From contig NZ_QCXY01000002.1 of assembly GCF_003347495.1 (NCBI RefSeq), forward strand, positions 682,001 to 746,000: a stretch of DNA of 64,000 nucleotides. Direction: 5' to 3'. Shown piece by piece: positions 15,444 through 25,233 of this stretch (positions are counted from its first letter, which is position 1; every line of letters starts with the position of its first letter). The position numbers and the translations under genes are program-made. Below the pieces are notes generated by a model that searched no databases, was not told the DNA's origin, and worked only from the letters and a program-made list of their open reading frames with translations. The DNA is from Pleomorphovibrio marinus. Lineage in GTDB: Bacteria > Bacteroidota > Bacteroidia > Cytophagales > Cyclobacteriaceae.

Positions 15444-17048
15444 TTATTGCCAAATGGAGGCTAGGCTTAGATCCAACTTGGCCCATTTGTATTTCCTACG
15501 ACCATGTTGGCCAAAAACCAAGAGTTCACATGCCCCGGTTTGGTTGACCTGTGAAGGCCTGATCAAAAAATGATTTGCGTCCATATAAAGGAGGCTTCTC
15601 TTTTGATTGGCATCCTGATCCAGTTGTACCAAGGTTACTGCCTGTTCCTCTTTGTTCATCAGGGCGTTGAAGGTATGACCATCCTCCTCCTCATGATTTT
15701 TGCGGTGGTCGTTAAAGATCAAAAATAGTTCCCCATCAAGAATAGATGCGGAGTAGGATGAATAGAGTCCCAAATCTACCTCGGATACCTGTTTTTTGGC
15801 GATCTCCCTGGTCCATTTCTGTTTTCCGTTAGGAGTATAAGAGGCTACCAGAATATCTCCATAATAAAAAGTGGGGACATAGTTGCCCCTTTTCTTGCCC
15901 ATGGCTTTTATCAACTCAGGCTCCAATTGTTGTGGAGAGGAGAATTTCTCTCCTACAACCAGCATACTGCCATCCTCCTCTACAAAAACCTGATTAAGAG
16001 CTACTTGTTCGGGTATTTTCAGGCAAGAGGCTGGAAGAGCAGCAGCCTCATCAATTGTATTTGAACTGAGTTTAAAAGTGGAGGGGAAGTAATCCAAAGT
16101 GATGCTTTTTAGTTCCTTCTGTAATAGACACACTTGTAAAATAGATATGCCTACTTTGTTTTCCTCTGCCTCTTTATGAGAAAACATTCCCATTATGGAT
16201 AAGGAAAATGGGTTCGGGAAAACCATTTTAAACTGATCCACATAAATGTCTTCTATATGCAAGGGAAGAAAATTGACCCCCTCATGTTTGGGAGACACAC
16301 TGCAAAGTGTGAGGTGGGTAGCCCCAGAAAGGGAGGTTGTTGAGTGCTGCAATAAAAAATAGGCGTTCCCGGTTTCATCCAAGGCTAATGCACTCAGCTT
16401 TTGTACTTCCATTCCGGCAAGAAATGGTATGTCTTTTTCCCACTCATTTTCCAAGTTGGCATCGAAATACCATGCCTTAAGGGAAGAACGGTGCTGCCAG
16501 GCGTTGTTCTTGGGAGTTGTGATCAGGAGGGAGTTTTTACCTTCTGAGAGATGAAAATCAAACGAGGACAACTCTTCTTTTTTTCTCTTTTTTACTAGGG
16601 GCAACCAACTTTTGGATTCTGAGTTTACTTCTGCCACCTTTCTGAAATCCCCTTTGCCACCCAGGCTTTGCTTGTCTATTTCCACTCCGTATAAACTCAC
16701 TTTTCCTTTTGGCTCCAATTGGGAAACAAACAAATAAATCCGCTGGTCCATAAATAGGAGTTTTTCGAAAACAAAGGGATCCGAAGTATTTGGTTTGGAC
16801 AATTCCTTTCTGTCCTTTAGCCTTAGGGCTGAATCATATTTCTCTATAAATGGCCAACCGTTGTTTCTCTTGGGGTCTATTTGACTGATAAAAGTATTTT
16901 CTCCATCCGCTCCAATAATTTCTCCCATGGATTGATGACTTTCTAGTTTGAGATCTTCTCCCCAAGTAATAAAAGCTTGATTTTGTGCCCACCCCACATT
17001 TATTAAAGAGCTCAATACAACCACAAACAATAACCTTCCCATGCCCAT
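15444..17048 (-). CDS. secreted hypothetical protein, paralogue 2 of a tandem pair
   Basis: This 534-residue protein has a signal peptide (about 1-21, ending VGWAQ) and the same propeller-like blade pattern as the gene at 13716-15374. Shared blocks include PFIEKYDSALRL (versus PFLEKYDNNLNF) near residue 65 and the C-terminal QHGRRKYKWAKLDL. The start could equally be the ATG 6 bases further in (MGRLLF). The function is unknown. Extracytoplasmic location is the only safe inference. A long A/T-rich leader precedes it, and the terminator of the sulP gene lies about 80 bases upstream. Confidence 0.74.
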   Translation of the reverse strand: MGMGRLLFVVVLSSLINVGWAQNQAFITWGEDLKLESHQSMGEIIGADGENTFISQIDPKRNNGWPFIEKYDSALRLKDRKELSKPNTSDPFVFEKLLFMDQRIYLFVSQLEPKGKVSLYGVEIDKQSLGGKGDFRKVAEVNSESKSWLPLVKKRKKEELSSFDFHLSEGKNSLLITTPKNNAWQHRSSLKAWYFDANLENEWEKDIPFLAGMEVQKLSALALDETGNAYFLLQHSTTSLSGATHLTLCSVSPKHEGVNFLPLHIEDIYVDQFKMVFPNPFSLSIMGMFSHKEAEENKVGISILQVCLLQKELKSITLDYFPSTFKLSSNTIDEAAALPASCLKIPEQVALNQVFVEEDGSMLVVGEKFSSPQQLEPELIKAMGKKRGNYVPTFYYGDILVASYTPNGKQKWTREIAKKQVSEVDLGLYSSYSASILDGELFLIFNDHRKNHEEEDGHTFNALMNKEEQAVTLVQLDQDANQKRSLLYMDANHFLIRPSQVNQTGACELLVFGQHGRRKYKWAKLDLSLASIWQ

Positions 17049-17127
17049 CAGATTAAATAATAATTAATTCAAAAAACAATTTAAATGCAATAAAATGCAT
17101 TTTATTGAATATAAAAAATTATTTAAC

Positions 17128-17154
17128 AAAAAAATAGGGTCCTGAGACCCTATT
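17128..17154 (-). terminator. intrinsic terminator of the SulP gene
   Basis: A perfect 9-bp stem, AATAGGGTC/GACCCTATT (17133-17141 and 17146-17154), with a 4-base loop. On the minus strand a T tract follows it. It starts 23 bases after the SulP stop codon. Confidence 0.85.
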
Positions 17155-17176
17155 GATAGCAATTGTTGTGTGTATT

Positions 17177-18730
17177 TTAGGCTTCCACCTGTCGATCGCC
17201 AGCCAAAATATAGTCCGGATCATCCTCGGTGTAATTGACGTGTATGATCTTGTTGGCTTTCTCCAATAGGGCCTTGCTGCTATTGCTTAGGTGCCGTACA
17301 TATACGGTCTTGCCCAATTTATGGTACCGTTCTGTAACCTTATGAACCGCTTCCATTCCGGAGTGGTCCACGATTCTGCTCTCTCTGAAATCAATGACGA
17401 TTTCCTCAGGATCATTGAGTGGGTCAAATTTCTCCCCGAAGGTAGTGGCAGAGGCGAAGAATAGGGGGCCGTAGATTTCATAGTGTTTTACGCCTTCCTT
17501 GTCCACGGTTTTTCTGGCCCGAATCATTTTGGAATTTTCCCAGGCAAATACCAGTGCAGCTACGATTACCCCCACCAATACAGCCAGTGCCAGATTGTGC
17601 AGGAAGACGGTGATCAAGGTGACCAGTACCATTACAAGTACATCTGACTTGGGCACCTTCCTAAACACCCTTAAGGAGGCCCATTCAAAGGTGCCAATGG
17701 CAACCATGAACATCAGCCCTACCAAAGCAGCCATGGGAACCATCTCTATATAAGTAGAAAAGAACAGGATAAAGGCCAGGAGCCCAAGTGCCGCAACTAT
17801 ACCCGAAATCCGGTTTCTTCCTCCTGCGTTTACGTTGATCAAACTTTGGCCTATCATGGCACAGCCTCCCATGCCGCCAAAAAAGCCGGTGGTGAGGTTG
17901 GCCACGCCTTGGGCCACACACTCCTTGTTTCCACTTCCCCTGGTTTCGGTAATCTCATCTACTAGAGTCAGGGTAAGCAGGCTTTCTATCAACCCTACTC
18001 CAGCCATAATGGCCGAATAGGGCAAAATGATCATTATTGTTTCCCAGTTGATGGGCACCATTGGAAGGTGAAACTCTGGTAGTCCTCCGGAAATGGAGGC
18101 CAGGTCTCCCACCGTCCTGGTGTCAATATTTCCAAAAATCACGATTAAAGAAACCGTAAGGATGGCCACCAACGCAGAGGGCACAGCCGTAGTTAGTTTA
18201 GGCAGAAACTTAATGATGACCATGGTAAGGACTACCAAACCCAACATGAGTAGAAGGGGAGTGCCACTCATCCAGGAGAGGCCACCATCTGGGGTGCTAA
18301 CCTTAAACTGGTCAAATTGTGACATGAAAATAATTATGGCTAGGCCATTTACAAACCCAAACATGACGGGGTGTGGGACCAGCCGAATGAGTTTACCCAG
18401 CTTTAGGACACCCACGAGTATCTGAATCAAACCCATCAAGATTACCGCAGCAAAAAGGTATTCCACTCCATGATCGATCACCAAAGCAACTATTACCACT
18501 GCAATTGCACCGGTCGCTCCTGAAATCATTCCGGGCCTACCTCCCAAAATGGAAGTAATCAACCCAATAATAAAAGCGGTATATAATCCTACTAAAGGGC
18601 TCACACCCGCAATCAAGGAAAAAGCAACTGCCTCAGGAACTAAAGCCAAGGCAACGGTGAGTCCGGACAAGGCTTCATCCTTCAAGGTGGATTGTTTAGG
18701 CCTAAATAAGCTATAAAAGAGTTGTGTCAT
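17177..18730 (-). CDS. SulP-family anion transporter with STAS domain
   Basis: This 517-residue inner-membrane carrier has a SulP transmembrane core of 10-14 helices at about 15-400. It includes the family block LVPEAVAFSLIAGVSPLVGLYTA (seen as LVPEAVAFSLIAG and VSPLVGLYTA) and FGGMGGCAMIGQSLINVNAGG near 285. A cytoplasmic STAS regulatory domain lies at about 405-510 (IVIDFRESRIVDHSGMEAVHKV). Members carry sulfate, bicarbonate or other anions by sodium or proton coupling; the substrate cannot be told from sequence. The length and short loops resemble the BicA-type bacterial group. It is monocistronic, with its own promoter (about 18860) and terminator. Confidence 0.92.
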   Translation of the reverse strand: MTQLFYSLFRPKQSTLKDEALSGLTVALALVPEAVAFSLIAGVSPLVGLYTAFIIGLITSILGGRPGMISGATGAIAVVIVALVIDHGVEYLFAAVILMGLIQILVGVLKLGKLIRLVPHPVMFGFVNGLAIIIFMSQFDQFKVSTPDGGLSWMSGTPLLLMLGLVVLTMVIIKFLPKLTTAVPSALVAILTVSLIVIFGNIDTRTVGDLASISGGLPEFHLPMVPINWETIMIILPYSAIMAGVGLIESLLTLTLVDEITETRGSGNKECVAQGVANLTTGFFGGMGGCAMIGQSLINVNAGGRNRISGIVAALGLLAFILFFSTYIEMVPMAALVGLMFMVAIGTFEWASLRVFRKVPKSDVLVMVLVTLITVFLHNLALAVLVGVIVAALVFAWENSKMIRARKTVDKEGVKHYEIYGPLFFASATTFGEKFDPLNDPEEIVIDFRESRIVDHSGMEAVHKVTERYHKLGKTVYVRHLSNSSKALLEKANKIIHVNYTEDDPDYILAGDRQVEA

Positions 18731-19212
18731 ATTAAAAGGGTGTATTTTATTCCTGTTTTGGTGAATTATGCTTTAGGTACCTTCATTTTGATGGACTGAA
18801 AAAAAATGGAGGGTACGAGGATTTAGGGCATGTTATTGGCTTGATGCTCAAATAGCTGCAAAGGTAAAATTTTTTTAATTTAAAATAATGTTCTGAATTA
18901 AAAAAAATACAACCAGGAAATAAAATATTCTTTCACTTAGGTATAAAATGCTTCTATAGAGTCCTTTGTGGAGTGCTATTTTGGTTCTCCAAAACTTCTG
19001 GTGATGGAATATGCCATATAGGGTGACTAATCCTAAAAGATCCGATTGCCTAAGAACTCCAAATTTCTTTTGCACAGTAGGTTTACCAACAATCCAAAAA
19101 ATATCACCCATAAAGTAGTAGTATGCCTTTCATACGATTCTTGGTTGTTGGGAATAAAATTTGGTAATAACTTTAATATACTCTCTTAACACTTACTTAA
19201 CACATTAAAAAC
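18731..19212. other. 482-base intergenic region between divergent sulP and the TonB receptor
   Basis: Divergent promoter region. The sulP -7 box lies at 18859-18866 on the minus strand. No convincing promoter was found for the TonB receptor on the plus strand. Directly before its start, TTAACACTTACTTAACAC forms a short direct repeat. A 78-codon minus-strand frame at 18875-19111 is not credible. Confidence 0.5.
18859..18866 (-). promoter_or_regulatory. -7 box of the SulP promoter
   Basis: On the minus strand TACCTTTG is an exact TAnnTTTG match. It gives an mRNA leader of about 120 bases before the SulP start at 18730. Confidence 0.45.
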
Positions 19213-21636
19213 ATGTTTCAGGGAAATAATATATTATTACTTTGGTTTTTGTTATTTTTTTCGACACCCCTGTTGACACTTGCCCAAGAGACTACCATAT
19301 CCGGTAGGGTAAGGGATGTGGAAACGGGGAAAGGCCTTGAATTTGCCAATGTTGCCATCCTTGACCCATCCGATTCTTCCTTAGTAACTGGAGCCACCGC
19401 AGATTTTGATGGTAGGTTTTCTTTTGCCTCCAAAAATGGGGAGTTTTTGTTAAGGGTAGGCTATATTGGGTATTCCATGAAATTTGAGCAAATCCGCCTG
19501 GAGGGAGGTGAAAAAAACCTGGGTAACCTAAGGCTGACCTCCGAGGAGCAAACCCTGGATGAGGTTACCGTGACAGGGGTTACCTCCATGTTTGAAAGCG
19601 ATATAGATAAAAGAACATATAACGTGGAGAACAGCATTTTGGCAGAGGGAGCCACAGCATCTGAGCTGCTGAACACCCTTCCCTCTATACAAATGGACGA
19701 AGACGGAGGCATATCCATGCGGGGAAGCGGAAATGTCTTGATCTATATCAACGGAAGACCCACCAACCTGAGCAGCGAGGAAACCGAAAATATCCTGGCG
19801 CAGTTTCCTGCAAACAGTATCAAAAGCGTAGAGCTGATCACCAATCCCTCTTCCAGGTATGACGCACAGGGGGTAGGAGGAATCATAAATATCGTCCTGA
19901 AAAAAGACGAGCGGATCGGCACAAATGGTCAGGTTAACCTATCGGCCGGTACCAGGGATAAGTACCAAGCAGGGTTCAATGTGAATTATGGAGGGGAGAA
20001 AGTAAACTATTTTGCCTCCTACAATTACCAATACAGGGATTTGTGGGAGGAAAGTGAAAGCTTAAGGCAAACCATTGACCCTGGTGTTTCCCCATTTTTA
20101 GATCAGGATTTCAATACCCGCAACTGGAACCAAGGTCATTTGGCAAGGGCAGGCTTCGATTATTATATCAACGAAAAGGTCACATGGGGAATGTACGGGC
20201 AATTTAATTATTCGCACAGGGACAGAAGAAGAATCTACAATCAAAGGCATCAAGATATCAACAGAAGCTTGGATAGCCTATTCGTCCGTACCCTAACCGA
20301 AGATCAGTTTGCCAGAAATATAGAGGTGGGCACCACCTTGGATTATGACATCGATTCACTGGGGCAAAAAATCTATTCCTCTGTAAGTTATGCCAACAAT
20401 TTTCAACGTCGTGTGGAGTTTTTTGACCAACTGTACTTTGATGGCAACACCCAGGAAATCCCTGGGAAAAGACAGGATCAAATCTATGGTAGGCCCTTGG
20501 AATCCGAACTGTTTATTGCCCAGCTCGATTATACCAAACCCTTTGAGGATGGAGGACAATTGGAAACAGGTTTAAAGAGTACACTTTCTTATTTCCGGCC
20601 AGCCCAAACTTTTGACCAGCTCAATCTTGAGACCGGGGAATATGTACAAAACGATACCATTGCCAATCGGTTTGATTTTGATGAGCTGGTATATGCAGGA
20701 TACGCAATATACCGCAACAGTTTAGGAAAAGTGGCCTTCCAGGCCGGGTTGAGGGCAGAACAAACCAACACTACTGGGTATGACCATAATTCGGACTCCA
20801 CTTATATCAACAACTACTTCAATCTATTTCCCAGTCTGTACATCACCTATGAATTGGCGGATCAAGAAGAGTTTTTGGTCAATTACAGCAGAAGGATCAA
20901 TCGCCCCAGCTGGGGGCAGATGGCACCCTTCTATAATGCACAGGACCTGCTGAACACCAGGTTTGGAAACCCCGTTTTGCAACCTGAGTTTACGGACTCC
21001 TATGAGTTGGGATATAACAAAGGGTGGGATAACCTGCTCTTTACGGGAACCGTTTATCACAGGAGGACCACGGATGCAATGACCCGTGTAATTAGCTTGT
21101 TGGAAAACAATGCGGCAGTGCAGTATTGGGAGAATGTAAATATAAGAAGGGATCTTGGACTGGAACTAATCAACCAGTTTGAAATTGGGTCCAATTTTGA
21201 TGCTACCCTTTCGGGTAACTTCTTTTATTCGGAAGTGGATGGACGCAATCTAAGGGAGAATTTCTTCAACTCCAACTTCACCTGGACGGTGACCCTCTTG
21301 AGCAACTGGGTGATTCCGGACCTATTCAACGTGCAGTTGATGGCGGATTACAGGGGGCCTATCGTGCTTCCCCAGGGGGAGATAGATCCCATTTATGGTG
21401 TAAACCTCGGGATAAGGAAAGATTTATTTAATAACAGGGCCACAGTCAGTCTCAACGTCAGTGATATTTTCAATACCAGGGTATTTCGTATACAGACCGA
21501 TGACCTGGAATTTTCGCAAATGCGGTTTTTCAACCGGGAAACGAGGATTGGCACCCTTTCCTTCACTTATAGGTTTGGAGGGTTTAAGTCCAAAGAGGAA
21601 AAACCATCCGTGAGGTATTCCGATGACCCGTTTTAA
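19213..21636 (+). CDS. TonB-dependent outer-membrane receptor, CarboxypepD_reg type
   Basis: This 807-residue outer-membrane protein has a signal peptide (about 1-25, ending LTLAQ). A carboxypeptidase-regulatory-like domain follows (about 28-110, ISGRVRDVETGKGLEFANVA). Next is a plug domain (about 125-230, LNTLPSIQMDEDGGISMRGSG and VLIYINGRPTNLSSEE), and then a 22-strand-type beta-barrel of the OMP_b-brl_3 class to the end. The receptor uses TonB energy to import a ligand, but unlike SusC it has no SusD partner nearby. The ligand is unknown; receptors of this class often take up metal chelates or peptides. It is a single-gene unit, and no clear terminator is seen after it. Confidence 0.93.
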   Translation: MFQGNNILLLWFLLFFSTPLLTLAQETTISGRVRDVETGKGLEFANVAILDPSDSSLVTGATADFDGRFSFASKNGEFLLRVGYIGYSMKFEQIRLEGGEKNLGNLRLTSEEQTLDEVTVTGVTSMFESDIDKRTYNVENSILAEGATASELLNTLPSIQMDEDGGISMRGSGNVLIYINGRPTNLSSEETENILAQFPANSIKSVELITNPSSRYDAQGVGGIINIVLKKDERIGTNGQVNLSAGTRDKYQAGFNVNYGGEKVNYFASYNYQYRDLWEESESLRQTIDPGVSPFLDQDFNTRNWNQGHLARAGFDYYINEKVTWGMYGQFNYSHRDRRRIYNQRHQDINRSLDSLFVRTLTEDQFARNIEVGTTLDYDIDSLGQKIYSSVSYANNFQRRVEFFDQLYFDGNTQEIPGKRQDQIYGRPLESELFIAQLDYTKPFEDGGQLETGLKSTLSYFRPAQTFDQLNLETGEYVQNDTIANRFDFDELVYAGYAIYRNSLGKVAFQAGLRAEQTNTTGYDHNSDSTYINNYFNLFPSLYITYELADQEEFLVNYSRRINRPSWGQMAPFYNAQDLLNTRFGNPVLQPEFTDSYELGYNKGWDNLLFTGTVYHRRTTDAMTRVISLLENNAAVQYWENVNIRRDLGLELINQFEIGSNFDATLSGNFFYSEVDGRNLRENFFNSNFTWTVTLLSNWVIPDLFNVQLMADYRGPIVLPQGEIDPIYGVNLGIRKDLFNNRATVSLNVSDIFNTRVFRIQTDDLEFSQMRFFNRETRIGTLSFTYRFGGFKSKEEKPSVRYSDDPF

Positions 21637-21871
21637 AAAAGAAAGATATTGTTGTCAGAAGCCTGAATATTGTAAAAGTTTTAGATGGCAGTTTTTCAAT
21701 TCCCCAAAATAAAAGTAGGTGAAATTAGCCAATAGTACCGGAAAACTAAGGAGTAGGTCCCTTATTGTTCCCACGGGGTTTAGGATCCACTGAAATCATT
21801 GTTGGTATCCACAACGTTCACTTGATGAACCTGTTTTTATTTTTCTTCTACCATGTTGGTTTTGATTCAAG

Positions 21872-22759
21872 TCAAGGAAAGAAGCTCCGGATTGCGCACA
21901 TTTCCAGGCTGAGTTGCCACAGTTTATGGGCATCCTCTTTGTCCTCGGCCTTTTTCGAAGGGGGCTTGGGTTTGCATTTGTCCCAATATTTTCCTGAAAC
22001 ACCCTTTACTTCTTCTGAAATAGCAAGGTAAACTGAGGTTGCAGCCCCTTTTTCCGGAGACACACCCAGCCAACGGCGGATTTTCCACATCAATCCATGA
22101 AAGGAAATGCTATGCTTTAACCCAATATCTGTTTTGACCAGTCCCGGCTGCACGGCATTGATGGATATATGTTCAAAACCACTTGGTTTTTTCCGTTCAA
22201 ATTCAAGGGTAAACAGGACATTGGCCAACTTGGATTGTGCATAGGCACGGAGTCCATGGTAGTTTTTGCGAAGGCTTACATCCTTAAAATGGATCTTTCC
22301 CTGAAAATGGCTGTCGGAACTTACATTGATGATTCTGGGATCATCCGATTTTTGCAATGCCGTAAGCATTAAATGGGTAAAGAGAAAATAGGAGAGGTGG
22401 TTGATGGCCCACTGCCGCTCAAATCGGTCTTCGGTAAGGTCAAAATCAGAATACCAACTGCCTGCATTATTGATGAGTACATCTATTTTTGGGTAACGCT
22501 TCAAAAGGTCCCTGGCCATTGCCCCTATCTGTTTTTGGGAGGAAAGGTCAGCAATCGCAAATTCAGCTTTGGCATCTGGTATATCCTGCTTGATTCGTTC
22601 TATGGCTTTTTCGGCTTTTTCCTGAGAGCGGCAAACCAGTATGGTAGTGACACCCTCTGCACACATCAACTTAGTGGTTTCATAACCTATTCCGGAATTT
22701 GCTCCGGTGATGATGCAGATTTTTTCCGTTAAAGCTGAGTTTTTGTTTTCTATTTTCAT
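21872..22759 (-). CDS. short-chain dehydrogenase/reductase (retinol-dehydrogenase-like)
   Basis: This is a 295-residue classical SDR enzyme. The cofactor motif TGANSGIG lies at 18-25, NNAG at 97-100, a catalytic serine in NVSSDS near 145-150, and YAQSK (catalytic Y173 and K177) near 173-177. The sequence is closest in style to retinol dehydrogenase/WW-domain oxidoreductase-like SDRs (RFERQWAINHLSYFLFTHLM, split as RFERQWAINHL and SYFLFTHLM). The substrate is unknown. It starts 21 bases after the AI-2E-family gene and is co-transcribed with it. Confidence 0.9.
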   Translation of the reverse strand: MKIENKNSALTEKICIITGANSGIGYETTKLMCAEGVTTILVCRSQEKAEKAIERIKQDIPDAKAEFAIADLSSQKQIGAMARDLLKRYPKIDVLINNAGSWYSDFDLTEDRFERQWAINHLSYFLFTHLMLTALQKSDDPRIINVSSDSHFQGKIHFKDVSLRKNYHGLRAYAQSKLANVLFTLEFERKKPSGFEHISINAVQPGLVKTDIGLKHSISFHGLMWKIRRWLGVSPEKGAATSVYLAISEEVKGVSGKYWDKCKPKPPSKKAEDKEDAHKLWQLSLEMCAIRSFFP

Positions 22760-22780
22760 TTATCCCTTTTTTTTGGGATG

Positions 22781-23884
22781 CTACCCCTTTGAAAATATGT
22801 TTTTTAATTTTTCCCAGGTAAAGGAATATTTTTCCGTGCCTCGGTCGCTTAAAAGAAATCCTATAGGTTTAAGGGAGCTTATGTTTTCACAACATATTTT
22901 AAGCATGGCAATGATAGGAATAATTAAAAGCATTCCTGCTACGCCCCAAACCATACTTCCAAAAATAAGGCTTATTATGGTAATAAATGGATTCAAGTTG
23001 ACATATCCTCCAGTGATATTGGGTGTAAGGATATTGTTTTCGATAAACTGAATAACAATAAAATAAATCAACACAGCTACTACATAACTGGACCCTTCCA
23101 TGCCTAAAAAAGCATAGGACAAAGGCAATATGGCACCGATAAGGGTGCCAAAATAAGGAATGAAATTGAAAAAGGCAGCGGTAACCCCAAAAAAGACAGG
23201 ATAATCCAGCCCGATAATGGTAAAGGTAACAGAATGGACTATGGAAAGGATCGTCACCACTATGACCACCCCTGTCATGTACTTTCTGGTGACAAGGTTT
23301 ATCTCGGCAAGAATATGTACTGCTTTTTCTTTGTTGCCATTGGGGGTCATCATGATGATAAAATCATGAAATTTATTTCTGTAGTATAAAAAGCAAAAAA
23401 TAAAGACGGGCATCAAGCCAATATTCACCAGGGTACTGGTAGTGGCTGAGAATAAAGTCTTGACCTGGGAAGAAGCTTCAAATAAATTTTCGGTGAATTC
23501 TTCTTCCCAATCTGTGAATTGTTCGGTGGAGATCCCAATCGCCGAGGACACTTGCTCCCTCATGCTCTGCATGTTTTTACTTGCCTGTTCCTGAATTTCA
23601 GGGAGATCTTCTATAAAAACCCCGAATTGCTTGGACAAAAAATTAACAGCTAGGACTATTACTCCAGCAGCTATGATTATGGCGACCAAATTGGCAATAA
23701 TTCGGGGAACCTTGTGCGCTTCCAGAAACCTTCCGATAGGGTACAATAGATAAGACAAAAGTATACCTAAAAATAACGGGACGACAAATTCCCTTGACTC
23801 AATAAGACCTAGTATCAATAAAATTAGGAAAAGGAGAACAAAGGTGATTTTTTCCAGAATACCATAACGTGCCCGTATTTTCAT
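22781..23884 (-). CDS. AI-2E family transporter (PerM/TqsA-type membrane protein)
   Basis: This 367-residue inner-membrane protein has about 7-8 helices, in pairs near 12-42, 62-85, 160-180 and 205-320. A large central hydrophilic loop lies at about 88-150. The C-terminal blocks FFNFIPYFGTLIGAILP, PNITGGYVNLNPFITIISLIFG and VWGVAGMLLIIPIIAMLKI are diagnostic for the family. Family members export autoinducer-2 or work as sodium/proton antiporters or permeases; the specific role here is unknown. It is the first gene of a two-gene operon with the SDR enzyme. Confidence 0.9.
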   Translation of the reverse strand: MKIRARYGILEKITFVLLFLILLILGLIESREFVVPLFLGILLSYLLYPIGRFLEAHKVPRIIANLVAIIIAAGVIVLAVNFLSKQFGVFIEDLPEIQEQASKNMQSMREQVSSAIGISTEQFTDWEEEFTENLFEASSQVKTLFSATTSTLVNIGLMPVFIFCFLYYRNKFHDFIIMMTPNGNKEKAVHILAEINLVTRKYMTGVVIVVTILSIVHSVTFTIIGLDYPVFFGVTAAFFNFIPYFGTLIGAILPLSYAFLGMEGSSYVVAVLIYFIVIQFIENNILTPNITGGYVNLNPFITIISLIFGSMVWGVAGMLLIIPIIAMLKICCENISSLKPIGFLLSDRGTEKYSFTWEKLKNIFSKG

Positions 23885-24056
23885 AATTAGCCCCTTTTTT
23901 CTATAATTATAGTCATTTTTTCTCTTTTACATTTCAATACTTTCCTTTCATGCACAATGATCATGCAAATTTGAAGATAACTGGTGAAATATGGGAATTA
24001 TTTAGGGAGGATCTAAAAGGGGGTCAAAGTTTCGATGAATAGGTTTCCCGAACCTT

Positions 24057-24902
24057 TTAATTTAGCAGGTTCATTTGTTCAAATGCCTTAAAAGTTACAT
24101 CTATTCTTTGCTGGATAAATGTTGCATAGTCAAAATTCAATTTTGGTTCTAGGTTTGTCGCAAAAATATAGCTGGATGTTTCCAATTCAATATACCCAAC
24201 AAACCATCCATTGTATATTCCTTTTACTATGGATAGTCCAGTCTTACCACTTAGTTTATATCTGTCATTTTCCTCTATCACCATAATCCCTTTCATTATT
24301 TTTTCGGTTTGTTCCGAGATCGGAAGTTGGGACCTGTAGAGCCTAAGTAAAAAATTAATCTGCTGCATTTGACTAATCTGAGAATCCCCTTCTAACCAGA
24401 AGGTATCAATGTTTGCCGAATCCACTTTCATGTCTCCATAACTCAGATTACGGAGATAGTCATTCATCCTTTTAGCACCAATTTTTCTGGCCACCTCCTG
24501 AAAACAGGGGACACAAGAATAGTGAAATGCATCCTTGAACACTAAATCTTGTTCCCAGCTTTTTAGTCCCCTTTTTTTTCCATCCCATTTGAAAATAGCA
24601 CTATCCCTTTCAATTACCCCAATTTCCAGCCCAATAATGGAATTGGCGATTTTAAAGGTGGATGCAGGCAATTGTCCCTTCTTGACCCAAGTAAAGTCAT
24701 TGGAGTAATAGGTGTTTTCTTGAGGGTCGTAAACCAAAATAGCTCCTTCAACATTAGCAGCATCCAGGATGCTTTGAAAATTGGGAGCTATGATTTCCTG
24801 ATCTTCATAGCTATCCCCTTTATTTTCAGCGTTTTTTGTTCTTTCTGAGCAGGAATATAGCGGCATCAGTATCACTAAAGTTAAGATAGAAATTTCTTTC
24901 AT
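24057..24902 (-). CDS. class D (OXA-type) beta-lactamase, lipoprotein
   Basis: This 281-residue serine beta-lactamase of class D would hydrolyse penicillin-type antibiotics outside the inner membrane. Motifs: STFK at 81-84 (catalytic serine and the lysine that becomes carbamylated), Ser-Cys-Val at 129-131, WLEG at 169-172 and KTG at 220-222, with WFVGY at 233-237. The lipobox LYSC at 15-18 implies lipid anchoring. The ATG at 24902 is chosen because the signal peptide MKEISILTLVILMPLYSC begins there. An in-frame upstream extension is entirely repeat sequence. The gene's leader and start codon are the end of repeat array 2, so its translation level may be set by the repeat. Whether it confers resistance is unproven. 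Confidence 0.88.
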   Translation of the reverse strand: MKEISILTLVILMPLYSCSERTKNAENKGDSYEDQEIIAPNFQSILDAANVEGAILVYDPQENTYYSNDFTWVKKGQLPASTFKIANSIIGLEIGVIERDSAIFKWDGKKRGLKSWEQDLVFKDAFHYSCVPCFQEVARKIGAKRMNDYLRNLSYGDMKVDSANIDTFWLEGDSQISQMQQINFLLRLYRSQLPISEQTEKIMKGIMVIEENDRYKLSGKTGLSIVKGIYNGWFVGYIELETSSYIFATNLEPKLNFDYATFIQQRIDVTFKAFEQMNLLN

Positions 24903-25036
24903 GTGTTTATATTTTCTTTTCAATGGCCACATAGCTTGCCCCGAACTCGATTCGGGGGAATCTCGCAACGATAATCACCCCGGTGTGTGACGTGCTCGTC
25001 ATGCCCTGACTGCCGTCAGGACAGGCTCGATTTCAT
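24903..25036 (-). repeat. composite leader/hairpin repeat, array 2 (single type A unit)
   Basis: One type A unit on the minus strand, from an ATG at 25036 to the beta-lactamase ATG at 24902, a spacing of 134 bases. This equals the first unit of array 1. It includes the hairpin CCTGAC-GGCA-GTCAGG, the hairpin TGACG-AGCA-CGTCA, a CCCCGAA/TTCGGGG hairpin and the leader core GGCCATTGAAAAGAAAATAT. Between 25037 and 25233 no gene or clear terminator is seen. Confidence 0.85.
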
Positions 25037-25233
25037 AGGTTGTATGGGTTAAGTGGTTATAAGATGAGGTAGTGGGGATTTTGGTCTGTTTTTCCTTAGT
25101 GGATTTGATCTCCTCTGACCCTTCACTTTTTTGCCCGAAAGTACCTTGGTGAAGGCATGCTACGGATGAAGCACTGTCCGCGAGCTAATGAAATCGCTGA
25201 TCGGAAAACTCAACTTGGGGTTCTTATTTTCAC

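Noticed and set aside
18875-19111. 78-codon minus-strand frame between sulP and the TonB receptor
   Set aside because: It overlaps the AT-rich promoter region, has no leader context and no recognisable motif.
24903-24968. N-terminal extension of the beta-lactamase to 303 residues
   Set aside because: The extra 22 residues are repeat sequence and would bury the lipoprotein signal; the ATG at 24902 is followed by a normal signal peptide.
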